A model generated the notes under the pieces. It ran no database searches and was not told where the DNA came from. It worked only from the letters and a program-made list of their open reading frames with translations. From contig CBHYLN010000106.1 of the NCBI GenBank assembly GCA_966128725.1, positions 1 through 17,744 of the forward strand: a stretch of 17,744 bases of DNA, given 5' to 3'. The DNA comes from JAFDZV01 sp966128725. Its GTDB lineage: Bacteria; Bacteroidota; Ignavibacteria; OLB7. The position numbers and the translations under genes were made by a program. Of the stretch, positions 7,723 through 15,446 are shown piece after piece; the stretch's first letter is position 1; every line of letters starts with the position of its first letter.

Positions 7723-10700
7723 GTGATACGGAGTTCCACGATCCCGGGCCTTGGATACCTGCCGGCGCGCGCGCTTGCGTGCCAGGCGTTTTGGCTGCCG
7801 GGCCTGGTGCTGGTGATCGTGACAATGATGATGGCGCATGGGCGAACCGGAGCGCAGACCAAGAATCTGAAGCTGGACCGATTCACAACCGAGCAGGGCC
7901 TGTCGGACAATTACGTGATGACGATGTTGTACGACCAGCGTGGGTTTATGTGGTTCGGCACCCGCGACGGTCTCAATCGCTACGACGGCCTCTCCTTCCG
8001 CACGTTCCGCAACGATCCCAACAACCCGCACTCGATCAGCGACGGCAGCTCGAAGTGTCTGTTTCAGGATCGCGAAGGCACGCTCTGGATTGGCACGCAC
8101 GGCGGCGGGCTGAACCGCTACGACCCCGTGCATGAGAACTTCACCAGCTACCGGCACGATCCTCACGACTCAACGACACTGGGCGCCGGCGGCGTTGTGG
8201 GCATCACCGAGGATGCGGCCGGGCGTTTATGGGTGGCCACCGATGGGCCGAACTCCGGCATAACAATTCTGGACAAGAAAAGCGGGAGATGTGAGCATCT
8301 ACGGCACGACCCGGCCGACCCGTACAGCCTCAGCAGCGACCACGTAACCTCGGTGTGTACCGACAGCGCCGGCACCATCTGGGTGTTGACGTTCGACAAG
8401 GGCCTGAACCGGTTCGACCCCGCAAGCTGCGGTTTCGTGAATCATCGAACCATGCCGGCGTACTTCATGGCGTTTGGTGGGTACGGCTATCGTCTGTACG
8501 CCACGCACAAGGATGAGGTGTGGGCACGCATCAATCGGCAGATGGTGACACTGAACATCCACACCGGCCACATCTCGCAATACACAACGCTGCTGGGCGC
8601 CGACACGGTTGCGCCCAAGTTCGTGGCCGATGTGGCCTACGCCGATCGTGAGGGACGCCTGTGGGTGGGAACATTGTTCAGCGGCCTGGAGATTACCGAC
8701 TCGGCGCGCGGCACCTCGTATCAACTGCGGTACGACCCCGCGAACCCCTACAGCCTGATAAGCAATCGGGTGTTCTGCGTCACCTCCGATGGCACCGGGA
8801 ACACGTGGATCGGCACGGATGCCGGGATCAACAAGCTGAACAGGCGCAACTGGCAGTTCCAGTATTATCAGCACAACCCTGCCGACAGCGCCTCGCTCAG
8901 CGCGGGCGTAGTCCGTTCGTTGCTGATCGACTCCGGCGGCGTGATGTGGGCCGCCACGGCGGATCAGGGATTGGATCGCCTGGACATGGCAACCGGCAAG
9001 GCAATTCACTACCGCCCCACGGGAAAGCCCGGCAGTATCAGCTCGGAGTTCACCAACACGGTGTATCGCGATCGTCGGGGGACGCTGTGGATTGGCACCA
9101 ACTACGGGCTGAATCGGTTCGATGATGCAACCGGAACGTTCACCGTCTACAGCCACAACGAGGTGGACACAACCACCATCGGCATTGCGGGTGTATGGTC
9201 GATGCTGGAGGACAGCTACGGCAATTTCTGGGTGGGCACGCTGGGTGGCGGGTTCAACCTGTTCGACCGTTCAACCGGACGCGCCACGCATTACTACAAC
9301 ATCCCCGGTGACTCCACCAGCCTGAGCCACAATTTCGTGCTCACGATCTTCGAGGACAGTCATCGAAACATCTGGGTTGGCACCGATGACGGGCTGGACA
9401 AGTTCAACCGGACCACCGGGCGCTTTCAACGCTACCATTACGACCCGCGCGACCCCGGCAGTTTGAGCAACAACCGCGTGTGGTACATCCACGAGGACCG
9501 CAAGGGCATGTTGTGGCTGGCAACATCCGGCGGCGGCGTGGATATGCTGAATCCGGCCACGGGACGCTGCCGACGGTTCACCGAACAGACCGGCATGGCC
9601 AGCAACACGGCCTGCTCGATTGTGGAGGACGGCCGTGGCAGGATGTGGGTGGGCACCAGCAACGGGCTTACACGGCTGGACCCCGCCACCGGCGAGTGCC
9701 GCAACTATACCGCGGCCGACGGGCTGCTTGTAAGCGAGTTCCATTTTAAATCGTGCGCGCAACAGTCAAACGGCATGATGTTCTTCGGCGCGGCCAAGGG
9801 CATCATCATGCTGCACCCGGACAGTATTCAGGAGAACCGGGTTCCGCCGAAGCTGTCGTTGATATCGTTCAAGACAATCGACACAACGTATCGGCTGGAC
9901 ACATCGATCACGATGAAGCAATGCGTGGAGCTGGAGCACGACAACAATTTCTTCACGATCGAGTTCGCGAGCTTCGACTTCACGAACCCCCGACGCAATC
10001 AGTTCCGATATCTGCTGGAAGCGTTCGACGCCGATTGGCGGACCACCAACGGCAACAGACCCTATGCCGACTACACCAACGTACCGCCGGGCACGTATCA
10101 GTTTCGAGTGATCGGCGCGAACAACGACGGTGTGTGGAACGAGCAGGGCCTTACGCTGATGATCGACATCCGCCCGGCATTCTGGCAAACGTGGTGGTTC
10201 CGCCTGCTGATGATCCTGGCCGCGGCGGGATTGCTCATCTCCGTGGTACTGTATCGCATCCGTGATGTGCGACGGAAGGCACGCCAGGAGCGCGACCTTG
10301 TAGGCTACCAGCTTCAGGCGCTGCGCGCGCAGATGAACCCGCACTTCATCTTCAACTCGCTGAACTCGGTGCTGCACTTCATCGTGGGGCACGACATGAC
10401 CTCGGCGCATCGGTACCTTTCCAAGTTCTCACGCCTGATGCGCTCAACACTGGAGAGCTCGAAAAACGAATTCGTGCCGTTGGCCAGCGAGCTGGATGCG
10501 CTGCGGCTGTATCTGGAGCTGGAATCGCTCCGATTCGACAAGAGCTTCGAGTACACCATCACGGTGGCGCCCGACGTTGATGTGGATGCCATCGAGATAC
10601 CCCCGATGATCATCCAGCCGTACGCCGAGAATGCCATCAAACACGGGCTTGCGCACCGTCGATCGGCCGGGAGCCTGGGCATCGATCTCCGCCGCGACGG

Positions 10701-10935
10701 GCCGTATCTGATATGCACGATCCTCGACAACGGCATCGGACGGAAACGCGCGGCCGCGATCCGGCGCGACCAACTTACCGAGCACCGGTCTTATGGGATG
10801 GAGGTAACGAAGAATCGCCTGGATGTATTGAGCTCGATCCATGGTCAGCCGTTCGGCCTTGCGGTGTTCGATCTGGAAGACGAACATGGCAACGGATGCG
10901 GCACCCGGATCGAGATTCGTATCCCGATCGACTAG
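7723..10935 (+). CDS. Two-component sensor histidine kinase: 14-blade Reg_prop propeller, Y_Y_Y domain, LytS-type kinase
   Basis: This 1070-aa membrane sensor would detect an extracytoplasmic ligand and phosphorylate a regulator. The GTG start is the only usable start between an in-frame TAA at 7678-7680 and the signal/anchor segment (hydrophobic residues 21-38, possible cleavage after GAQ45). Residues about 47-715 carry 14 blade motifs of the form xWxGTxxGLxxxD, several degenerate, as expected for two seven-bladed propellers. A Y_Y_Y domain follows (about 737-806), then a transmembrane helix (about 826-846). The kinase has MNPHFIFN (His874), the N-box PYAENAIKHG (Asn970) and the G-box DNGIG (Asp1002). 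This is the His_kinase/HATPase_c pair of LytS/YehU sensors rather than classic HisKA, and there is no fused receiver or AraC domain as in true hybrid HTCS proteins. The LytTR regulator 91 nt downstream is the obvious partner. The ligand is unknown. Confidence 0.93.
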   Translation: MIRSSTIPGLGYLPARALACQAFWLPGLVLVIVTMMMAHGRTGAQTKNLKLDRFTTEQGLSDNYVMTMLYDQRGFMWFGTRDGLNRYDGLSFRTFRNDPNNPHSISDGSSKCLFQDREGTLWIGTHGGGLNRYDPVHENFTSYRHDPHDSTTLGAGGVVGITEDAAGRLWVATDGPNSGITILDKKSGRCEHLRHDPADPYSLSSDHVTSVCTDSAGTIWVLTFDKGLNRFDPASCGFVNHRTMPAYFMAFGGYGYRLYATHKDEVWARINRQMVTLNIHTGHISQYTTLLGADTVAPKFVADVAYADREGRLWVGTLFSGLEITDSARGTSYQLRYDPANPYSLISNRVFCVTSDGTGNTWIGTDAGINKLNRRNWQFQYYQHNPADSASLSAGVVRSLLIDSGGVMWAATADQGLDRLDMATGKAIHYRPTGKPGSISSEFTNTVYRDRRGTLWIGTNYGLNRFDDATGTFTVYSHNEVDTTTIGIAGVWSMLEDSYGNFWVGTLGGGFNLFDRSTGRATHYYNIPGDSTSLSHNFVLTIFEDSHRNIWVGTDDGLDKFNRTTGRFQRYHYDPRDPGSLSNNRVWYIHEDRKGMLWLATSGGGVDMLNPATGRCRRFTEQTGMASNTACSIVEDGRGRMWVGTSNGLTRLDPATGECRNYTAADGLLVSEFHFKSCAQQSNGMMFFGAAKGIIMLHPDSIQENRVPPKLSLISFKTIDTTYRLDTSITMKQCVELEHDNNFFTIEFASFDFTNPRRNQFRYLLEAFDADWRTTNGNRPYADYTNVPPGTYQFRVIGANNDGVWNEQGLTLMIDIRPAFWQTWWFRLLMILAAAGLLISVVLYRIRDVRRKARQERDLVGYQLQALRAQMNPHFIFNSLNSVLHFIVGHDMTSAHRYLSKFSRLMRSTLESSKNEFVPLASELDALRLYLELESLRFDKSFEYTITVAPDVDVDAIEIPPMIIQPYAENAIKHGLAHRRSAGSLGIDLRRDGPYLICTILDNGIGRKRAAAIRRDQLTEHRSYGMEVTKNRLDVLSSIHGQPFGLAVFDLEDEHGNGCGTRIEIRIPID

Positions 10936-10952
10936 ACCCTGCCGGTTGGGAT

Positions 10953-10978
10953 CAACGTGTGCCACCACGCACGCGTTG
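10953..10978 (+). terminator. Intercistronic hairpin between sensor kinase and response regulator
   Basis: CAACGTGTGC (10953-10962) pairs with GCACGCGTTG (10969-10978), a 10-bp stem with one U-G wobble and a 6-nt loop. It begins 17 nt after the kinase stop and ends 48 nt before the regulator ATG. GTTGTTC follows rather than a T-run, so it may be a weak terminator, an attenuator or an RNA-processing/stability element. Confidence 0.4.
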
Positions 10979-11026
10979 TCGGTTGTTCATCAATTGATTC
11001 CTGATACTTACTGCGGACACAGACAT

Positions 11027-11779
11027 ATGATTCGTGCGATCATTATCGACGACGAGCGGATCGGGCGCGAGACGCTTGAGAGCCTGCTGAGCGATTGCTG
11101 CCCCGATGTGGCGGTGGTTGCGCAGGCCGACAGCATCGAGGCAGGCCGCGCGGCCATTACAAAACACGATCCCGACCTGGTGTTTCTCGACATCGAGATG
11201 CCGTTCGGCAATGGCTTCGAGCTGTTGGAAGCGCTGCCCGGCGCCCGCTTCGAGGTAATCTTCACAACCGCGTACGACCAATACGCCATCCGCGCGATCC
11301 GATTTTCGGCGCTGGATTATCTGCTGAAACCAATCGACCGCGACGAGCTGATCGCGGCCGTTGCGAAGGCCCGCAAACGGCTTTCCGGCTCGCGCGTGCT
11401 CAACCAGAACCTGGAGGTTCTGCTGGAGAATCTTCGCCACACCGCAAGCGAGCACAACAAGATTGCCCTGCCCACCGACGACGGGCTTATCCTGGTACAG
11501 GTAACGCAGATTATCCGCTGCGAAGCCGACGGCAACTACACCCGATTTTATCTGGCCGGCGGCGAGGCGATGCTGGTAAGCAAAACACTGAAGGAGTTCG
11601 AGACACTCCTGGCCGAGATGAACTTCCTGCGCATCCACCACTCGCATCTGGTGAATGTGTCGCATGTGCGGAAGTATGTGCGCGGCGAAGGCGGCCTGGT
11701 TGTGATGTCCGACTCCACGTCGGTACCGGTGTCGCGACGCAAGAAGGATGAATTGATTCGCCGCCTGGCAGGGACATAG
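11027..11779 (+). CDS. LytTR-family response regulator (receiver + LytTR DNA-binding domain)
   Basis: This 250-aa cytoplasmic transcription factor has an N-terminal receiver (about 1-120): the acidic pair Asp8/Asp9 in IIIDDER, phospho-acceptor Asp55 in LVFLDIEMP, Thr80/Thr81 in FTTAYDQYA, and Lys101 in DYLLKPID. A LytTR domain (about 143-247) follows, with the family features ADGNYTRFYL, KTLKEFE, FLRIHHSHLVNVSHVRKY and VPVSRRKKDEL. LytTR proteins normally bind paired direct repeats upstream of their targets, and LytS-type kinases are their usual partners, so pairing with the kinase just upstream is strongly supported. I chose ATG 11027 because the receiver's first strand begins immediately; the frame is open further upstream but that sequence is not protein-like and overlaps the kinase gene. 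A possible own promoter (TTG 10983-10985, 19 nt, TACTTAC) is weak. Confidence 0.94.
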   Translation: MIRAIIIDDERIGRETLESLLSDCCPDVAVVAQADSIEAGRAAITKHDPDLVFLDIEMPFGNGFELLEALPGARFEVIFTTAYDQYAIRAIRFSALDYLLKPIDRDELIAAVAKARKRLSGSRVLNQNLEVLLENLRHTASEHNKIALPTDDGLILVQVTQIIRCEADGNYTRFYLAGGEAMLVSKTLKEFETLLAEMNFLRIHHSHLVNVSHVRKYVRGEGGLVVMSDSTSVPVSRRKKDELIRRLAGT

Positions 11780-12094
11780 ATCGCCCGCCAGGCCCGGATT
11801 GGCTTGCGCCCGCAGGCAGCCAGCACCACGGCATCGAACAGGCTGCCCGCCGTTGGTATGGCGCATGACGCCGCCGGCAAAGTGAAAACGTCCGCCGGTT
11901 GGTTCACCGTTTCAATCCACAACGTCCCCAGCCACTTTGCGGCCGCAACACCGCTTGGCCCGTGCCTACATGGCGTTGCGCACCAGGCCCACGTTACCAG
12001 AGCGTTGCGGCATTGGCGCGCAAGGCGCCGGTGTGCCTCACACATCGCAAGCCACTGGCCAGCGGATACTTCCGCTAACTGAACCGGGGGATTC
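11780..12094 (+). other. 315-nt intergenic region with no convincing gene
   Basis: No frame on either strand has recognisable protein character. A 92-codon + strand frame from a TTG at 11804 and a long minus-strand frame read as Ala/His/Arg-rich noise without known motifs. A weak hairpin (GCCTGGC 11763-11769 with GCCAGGC 11787-11793, 17-nt loop) spans the regulator's stop codon. Its length and position between the LytTR regulator and the T9SS cargo make it the natural place for the cargo promoter and possible regulator sites, but I found no clear TAnnTTTG element or direct repeat. Confidence 0.5.
12086..12091 (+). promoter_or_regulatory. Shine-Dalgarno-like site for the T9SS cargo gene
   Basis: GGGGGA ends 3 nt before ATG 12095 and supports this start. 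It stands out because most genes in the window lack a clear ribosome-binding site. Confidence 0.35.
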
Positions 12095-13639
12095 ATGTTC
12101 ACAACTTCACGCCTGCAACCACCCAACAGTCCTGGCATTCGCGGTACACTGGGGTGGTATTTCGCCATCGGGCTGGCCCTTGTGCTTGCCACCTCCACCC
12201 TTCACGCACAGGCGGCACACGATGTCTGTGCCGACTCGTGCTGCCGTACCGACGTGCTGATACTCAACACCGGGTACAATCAGGCTACCAACTTGCGCTA
12301 CAACCCGGTAACCCCGGATGGCTACTGGCACATCACGCAGGATCCGAACCCGGCAAACGGGCCGGTGCCGCGGAACGCAACGGTGATCAATCAAACCCTG
12401 CCATGGCCGGGAGCGCTCTGGAACACCCGGTACATTGCCGGCACGCCAACATCCACCAACAATTTCCTGGGGCAGGTTCGTTTCGAAAACTGTTTCTGCG
12501 TTTGCGACTCCGGCATCTATGCCTTCGATCTGGCGATCATCGCCGACGACAGCGCCACGGTGCTGGTGGACGGAATCGTAATCGGAACCACGCCCAATCC
12601 TGGCTTCGGCATTCCGCTTGTCCGCATCAGCTCGAACAGGATTCTGGCGCCGGGTGTGCACTGCCTGCAGGTGTGGGTGGATAACACGCTGCCGCAGCAT
12701 TCGGGATTCGATCTGCGCGGCACCGTACAGGGGCCGGGGCTGGTACGCTACGAATGTTGCGCGCCTACCGAAACCGTGCCGGTGGACTCGTGTGATACCA
12801 ACCGCGTAACGCTGGCGTCGGATGGTTCGTGGAATATCGTGAGCGGCCCGCCGGAGATGGGACCATTCCCCCGGTGCGCGGACGAAATTTCACGCCATGC
12901 AAACTGGGGCACGGAATTGCCCGGCACACATTGGATCAGCATCTCGCCCGACGGGCTCACCGACACGCTGTTCGGCGACTACGTGTACCGCAAGTGCTTC
13001 TGCGTGCGCCAGGCGGGCGTGTTCACGATCTCGCTGAGCGTAATGGGCGATGATGCCGTGGATGTGGCGATCGACGGGACCACCATACTGAGCGTTCCCA
13101 ATTACGCGGCGTCCACACCGGCCGGGCGCATTCTGGTGATTGCTCTGGATAGCGGCTGCCATTGTTTCGATTTCACCGTGCACGACGAAGGCGCTGTTGA
13201 AACGGGGCTGAACGCCCTGGTGAACATCACCGGCAGTGGCCTGGCGAAACCGGAGTGCTGCCTGTGCGACACCTGCTTCAATCCGCAGTTCCGGGCGCAT
13301 CGTGGCCCCGACGCCGGCAACGACGGACGCATGGGCATGGCGAACGAAACCGGAACCGCAAGTGCCACCGCGACCCCGAAACGGGGCACGATGCTGACCA
13401 GCATACCGAACCCGACAACCGGCGAAACGGTGGTACACTACACGCTTGATCACGCCACGATCATGCGTCTGGAACTGTACGGGGCCAACGGCGAGCTGCT
13501 GGCTGTTATCGACGAAGGGCCACGTGCCGCCGGCGAACATCTGGCGCCATTGCGCCGCAACGGTCTTGCCGCCGGCGCCTATCGCATACAGCTCGTGTAC
13601 GGCAAACGTGTGCTGTCCATCCCGCTTACGGTGCAGTAG
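12095..13639 (+). CDS. Secreted T9SS cargo with two tandem cysteine-marked domains and type A sorting domain
   Basis: The 514-aa protein starts with a signal peptide (hydrophobic YFAIGLALVLATS, cleavage near HAQA, residue 40). Two repeats follow, about residues 47-222 and 231-389, each with the same marks in order: DSC, an [NK]CFCV motif (Cys133/135 and Cys301/303), a strand with acidic residues and VDG/IDG (DDSATVLVDGIVIG; DDAVDVAIDGTTIL), an HC or CHC site, and a closing ECC (221-222 and 388-389). The repeats have diverged elsewhere. The acidic-turn-plus-DG strand recalls PA14 or carbohydrate-binding jelly rolls, but I do not recognise a named family. After LCDTCF and a Thr/Ala-rich linker (about 410-432) comes a C-terminal sorting domain (about 434-514: SIPNPTTGETVVHYTL, LELYGANGEL, GLAAGAYRIQLVYG), typical of T9SS type A. 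It is therefore expected to pass through SprA and be secreted or anchored at the surface. It follows the two-component pair and ends at a strong hairpin, so it is likely a separate transcript. Confidence 0.88.
   Translation: MFTTSRLQPPNSPGIRGTLGWYFAIGLALVLATSTLHAQAAHDVCADSCCRTDVLILNTGYNQATNLRYNPVTPDGYWHITQDPNPANGPVPRNATVINQTLPWPGALWNTRYIAGTPTSTNNFLGQVRFENCFCVCDSGIYAFDLAIIADDSATVLVDGIVIGTTPNPGFGIPLVRISSNRILAPGVHCLQVWVDNTLPQHSGFDLRGTVQGPGLVRYECCAPTETVPVDSCDTNRVTLASDGSWNIVSGPPEMGPFPRCADEISRHANWGTELPGTHWISISPDGLTDTLFGDYVYRKCFCVRQAGVFTISLSVMGDDAVDVAIDGTTILSVPNYAASTPAGRILVIALDSGCHCFDFTVHDEGAVETGLNALVNITGSGLAKPECCLCDTCFNPQFRAHRGPDAGNDGRMGMANETGTASATATPKRGTMLTSIPNPTTGETVVHYTLDHATIMRLELYGANGELLAVIDEGPRAAGEHLAPLRRNGLAAGAYRIQLVYGKRVLSIPLTVQ
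12233..13261 (+). repeat. Two diverged tandem domain copies inside the T9SS cargo gene
   Basis: Copy 1 spans about 12233-12760 and copy 2 about 12785-13261. The CFCV motifs start at 12491 and 12995 and the ECC motifs at 12752 and 13253, giving an offset of 167-168 codons. Similarity is seen at protein level through cysteines and glycine/aspartate turns; DNA identity looks low, so the duplication is old. Confidence 0.7.
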
Positions 13640-13678
13640 GCCGCAACCGGAAGCGTACACGTTGGCAACACATGCATC

Positions 13679-13705
13679 GGGCCGGCCCGCACAGGGGGCC
13701 GGCCC
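13679..13705 (+). terminator. Strong terminator-like hairpin after the T9SS cargo gene
   Basis: GGGCCGGCCC (13679-13688) pairs perfectly with the identical palindromic GGGCCGGCCC (13696-13705) around a 7-nt loop. AACACA upstream and TGTGTT downstream can extend the stem past an internal loop, and GTTTA follows. It lies 40 nt after the stop and before the chosen start of the next gene, which is one reason not to use the upstream ATG at 13672 for that gene. Confidence 0.65.
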
Positions 13706-13782
13706 GTGTGTTTACGGGGCGGCCCATGCAGCGCCGATCGCGGTGCGTTCGTACATTGCGCGCCACATTTACCCGCAGGCCC

Positions 13783-15249
13783 ATGCGCATTACCCGTTGG
13801 CAACTAGGCGGCCTTCTGGCCGGCATCGCAGTGTTTGTTCTTCTGCTCGTGCTGGATACGCCGCTGGCTGGCCCCGGCAGCGATGCCCGCGCCGCGCATG
13901 CGGCGGCCGTTGCCGCGCTGATGGCCGTGTGGTGGCTTACCGAGGCGTTGCCGATCTATGTTACCGCATGTGTGCCCCTTGTGGCGGCGCCGATACTGGG
14001 TGTGTTCAAGGGGGGCTTCGCGGCCAACCTGTTGAGTGTGGCGCTGCAATACGTTGATCCCTACATCTGGTTGTTCGCCGGCGGCATGTGCATCGCCGCG
14101 GCAATGCAGCAGTGGGACCTGCATCGGCGCATCGCCCTTACGGTGATGCGGATCATCGGCACCGATCCGCGCCACCTGCTGTTCGGATTCCTTGCAGCCA
14201 CCGCCTTCATCTCGCTCTGGATTTCCAACACCGCAACGGCCACGATGATGATGCCCATCGGCATGGCGATCATCGCGCAGCTTGAACGGCAAACCGGCGG
14301 GCGGCGGATGAAGTATTACGGCATGGCGATCATGCTTTCGATTGCGTACGGGTCCAACATCGGCGGCATCGGCACCAAGATCGGCACGGCGCCCAACGCG
14401 CAGTTCGCCGGCTTCATGGAACGCATCGGCACGGAAATATCCTTCATGCAGTTCATGGCCGTTGGGTTCCCCTTCGTGCTGCTGTTGCTGCCGATTGCCT
14501 GGTGGCTGCTGTGGCGCATAGGCCGGCGCGACCAGTTGCGCGGGCAGGTTGGCACCGAGGCCGTGCAGCACGAGATCAACGAGCTTGGCCCCATCAAACG
14601 CGAGGAGTGGGTGGTGCTTGGCGTGTTCGTGGTAACAGCCGCGTTGTGGATCGCCGCCAAGCCCATCACCGCCCTGGTGGCGCCCATGGTGAAGGCGTTC
14701 ACCGTATCCGGCGCGCACGTGGAGGGGTCGATCGCGATGTTGGCCGCGCTGGCGCTGCTTGCCTTCCGAAGCCGCGGGCGGGCCTTGCTGGAGCTTCGCT
14801 CGCTGCGCACCGTGCCCTGGGAAACACTGCTGCTGCTGGGCGGTAGCTTCGCCATGGCCTATGGCGTGCAGGAGAGCGGCCTGTCGGTGTGGATGGCAGC
14901 CCAGCTTGGCGTGGTGCGCACGCTGCCGCCGTTTGTGCAGGTCCTGATGGCCAGCATTGCTACGGTGGCGCTGTCGTCGGTGGCATCCAACACCGCGACC
15001 ATCGGCATCATGCTGAACGTGTTGCGCGGGGCGGTGTCGCCGGCGTTGGTCAACACCACGCTGTTCACGGCAACCATTGCGGCCTCGTGCGATTTCGCGC
15101 TGCCGGCGGGCACGCCGCCCAACGCCATCGTGTTCGGCAGCGGCTACGTCTCCATCCCGCAGATGGCCCGTGCCGGTGTCCTGCTGGACATTACCGCCGC
15201 CGTGCTTGCGGCGCTCTGGTGCTGGGTTGCCGTGGGATGGGTGCTTTGA
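13783..15249 (+). CDS. DASS/SLC13-family sodium-coupled anion (dicarboxylate) symporter
   Basis: This 488-aa inner-membrane transporter is close in length to VcINDY-type proteins and probably imports dicarboxylates such as succinate or malate with sodium; sulfate cannot be excluded. Both SNT substrate/sodium motifs are present: ISNTATATMMM (Ser148-Asn149-Thr150) and ASNTATIGIML (Ser402-Asn403-Thr404). The family signature near the C-terminus, PAGTPPNAIVFGSGYVSIPQ, is intact. Hydrophobic helices run from GGLLAGIAVFVLLLVL at the N-terminus to the end. ATG 13783 puts helix 1 just after a short basic leader. In-frame ATGs at 13672 and 13726 add an Arg-rich stretch, and 13672 begins upstream of the terminator-like hairpin. 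No TrkA-C domain is present. The stop codon overlaps the start of a possible argS promoter region. Confidence 0.92.
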   Translation: MRITRWQLGGLLAGIAVFVLLLVLDTPLAGPGSDARAAHAAAVAALMAVWWLTEALPIYVTACVPLVAAPILGVFKGGFAANLLSVALQYVDPYIWLFAGGMCIAAAMQQWDLHRRIALTVMRIIGTDPRHLLFGFLAATAFISLWISNTATATMMMPIGMAIIAQLERQTGGRRMKYYGMAIMLSIAYGSNIGGIGTKIGTAPNAQFAGFMERIGTEISFMQFMAVGFPFVLLLLPIAWWLLWRIGRRDQLRGQVGTEAVQHEINELGPIKREEWVVLGVFVVTAALWIAAKPITALVAPMVKAFTVSGAHVEGSIAMLAALALLAFRSRGRALLELRSLRTVPWETLLLLGGSFAMAYGVQESGLSVWMAAQLGVVRTLPPFVQVLMASIATVALSSVASNTATIGIMLNVLRGAVSPALVNTTLFTATIAASCDFALPAGTPPNAIVFGSGYVSIPQMARAGVLLDITAAVLAALWCWVAVGWVL

Positions 15250-15258
15250 GTTAAATTG
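15227..15258 (+). promoter_or_regulatory. Possible promoter upstream of argS
   Basis: TTG at 15227-15229 and TAAATTG at 15252-15258 are separated by 22 nt, slightly longer than the usual Bacteroidota -33/-7 spacing. The second element is an AT-rich island in GC-rich DNA right at the transporter's stop codon. It would give a leader of about 180 nt before argS. Confidence 0.25.
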
Positions 15259-15265
15259 TCGGCCC

Positions 15266-15289
15266 ATGCCCGGCCGTGCAACCGGGCAT
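15266..15289 (+). terminator. Hairpin between the DASS transporter and argS
   Basis: ATGCCCGG (15266-15273) pairs perfectly with CCGGGCAT (15282-15289) around an 8-nt loop, 16 nt after the transporter stop. There is no T-tract, so it may be a weak terminator or part of the argS leader. The rest of the gap to 15446 shows no separate gene. Confidence 0.35.
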
Positions 15290-15446
15290 CATTCGTCCGC
15301 CCAGGGGGCGGAATCGAAACATGGGAAGGCCCGTCATACGGCGCGTGGGCGCGGTGTGGCGGGCGTTGCGTTCGCGCGCCAGCCAACGGCAATCGCGTGT
15401 GGCCGGCGCCGGCGCAAACGGGCACATCATCAATGCAGGCGTTATC

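Noticed and set aside
8000..9800. Short recurring nucleotide patterns in the kinase gene
   Set aside because: They are explained by the repeated propeller-blade protein motif, not by a DNA repeat or CRISPR-like array.
11804..12082. 92-codon frame from a TTG in the gap before the T9SS cargo
   Set aside because: It has no good start or ribosome site, Ala/His/Arg-rich composition, and no recognisable feature. The overlapping minus-strand frame (11548-12198) is no better.
12095..13639. The T9SS cargo as part of a defence or toxin system
   Set aside because: There is no nuclease, toxin or immunity motif; the architecture is that of an ordinary exported protein of unknown role.
13804..15267. 487-codon minus-strand open frame opposite the DASS transporter gene
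   Set aside because: It is rich in His, Arg, Gln and Gly with no motifs, while the + strand has both SNT motifs. It is a by-product of GC-rich third positions.
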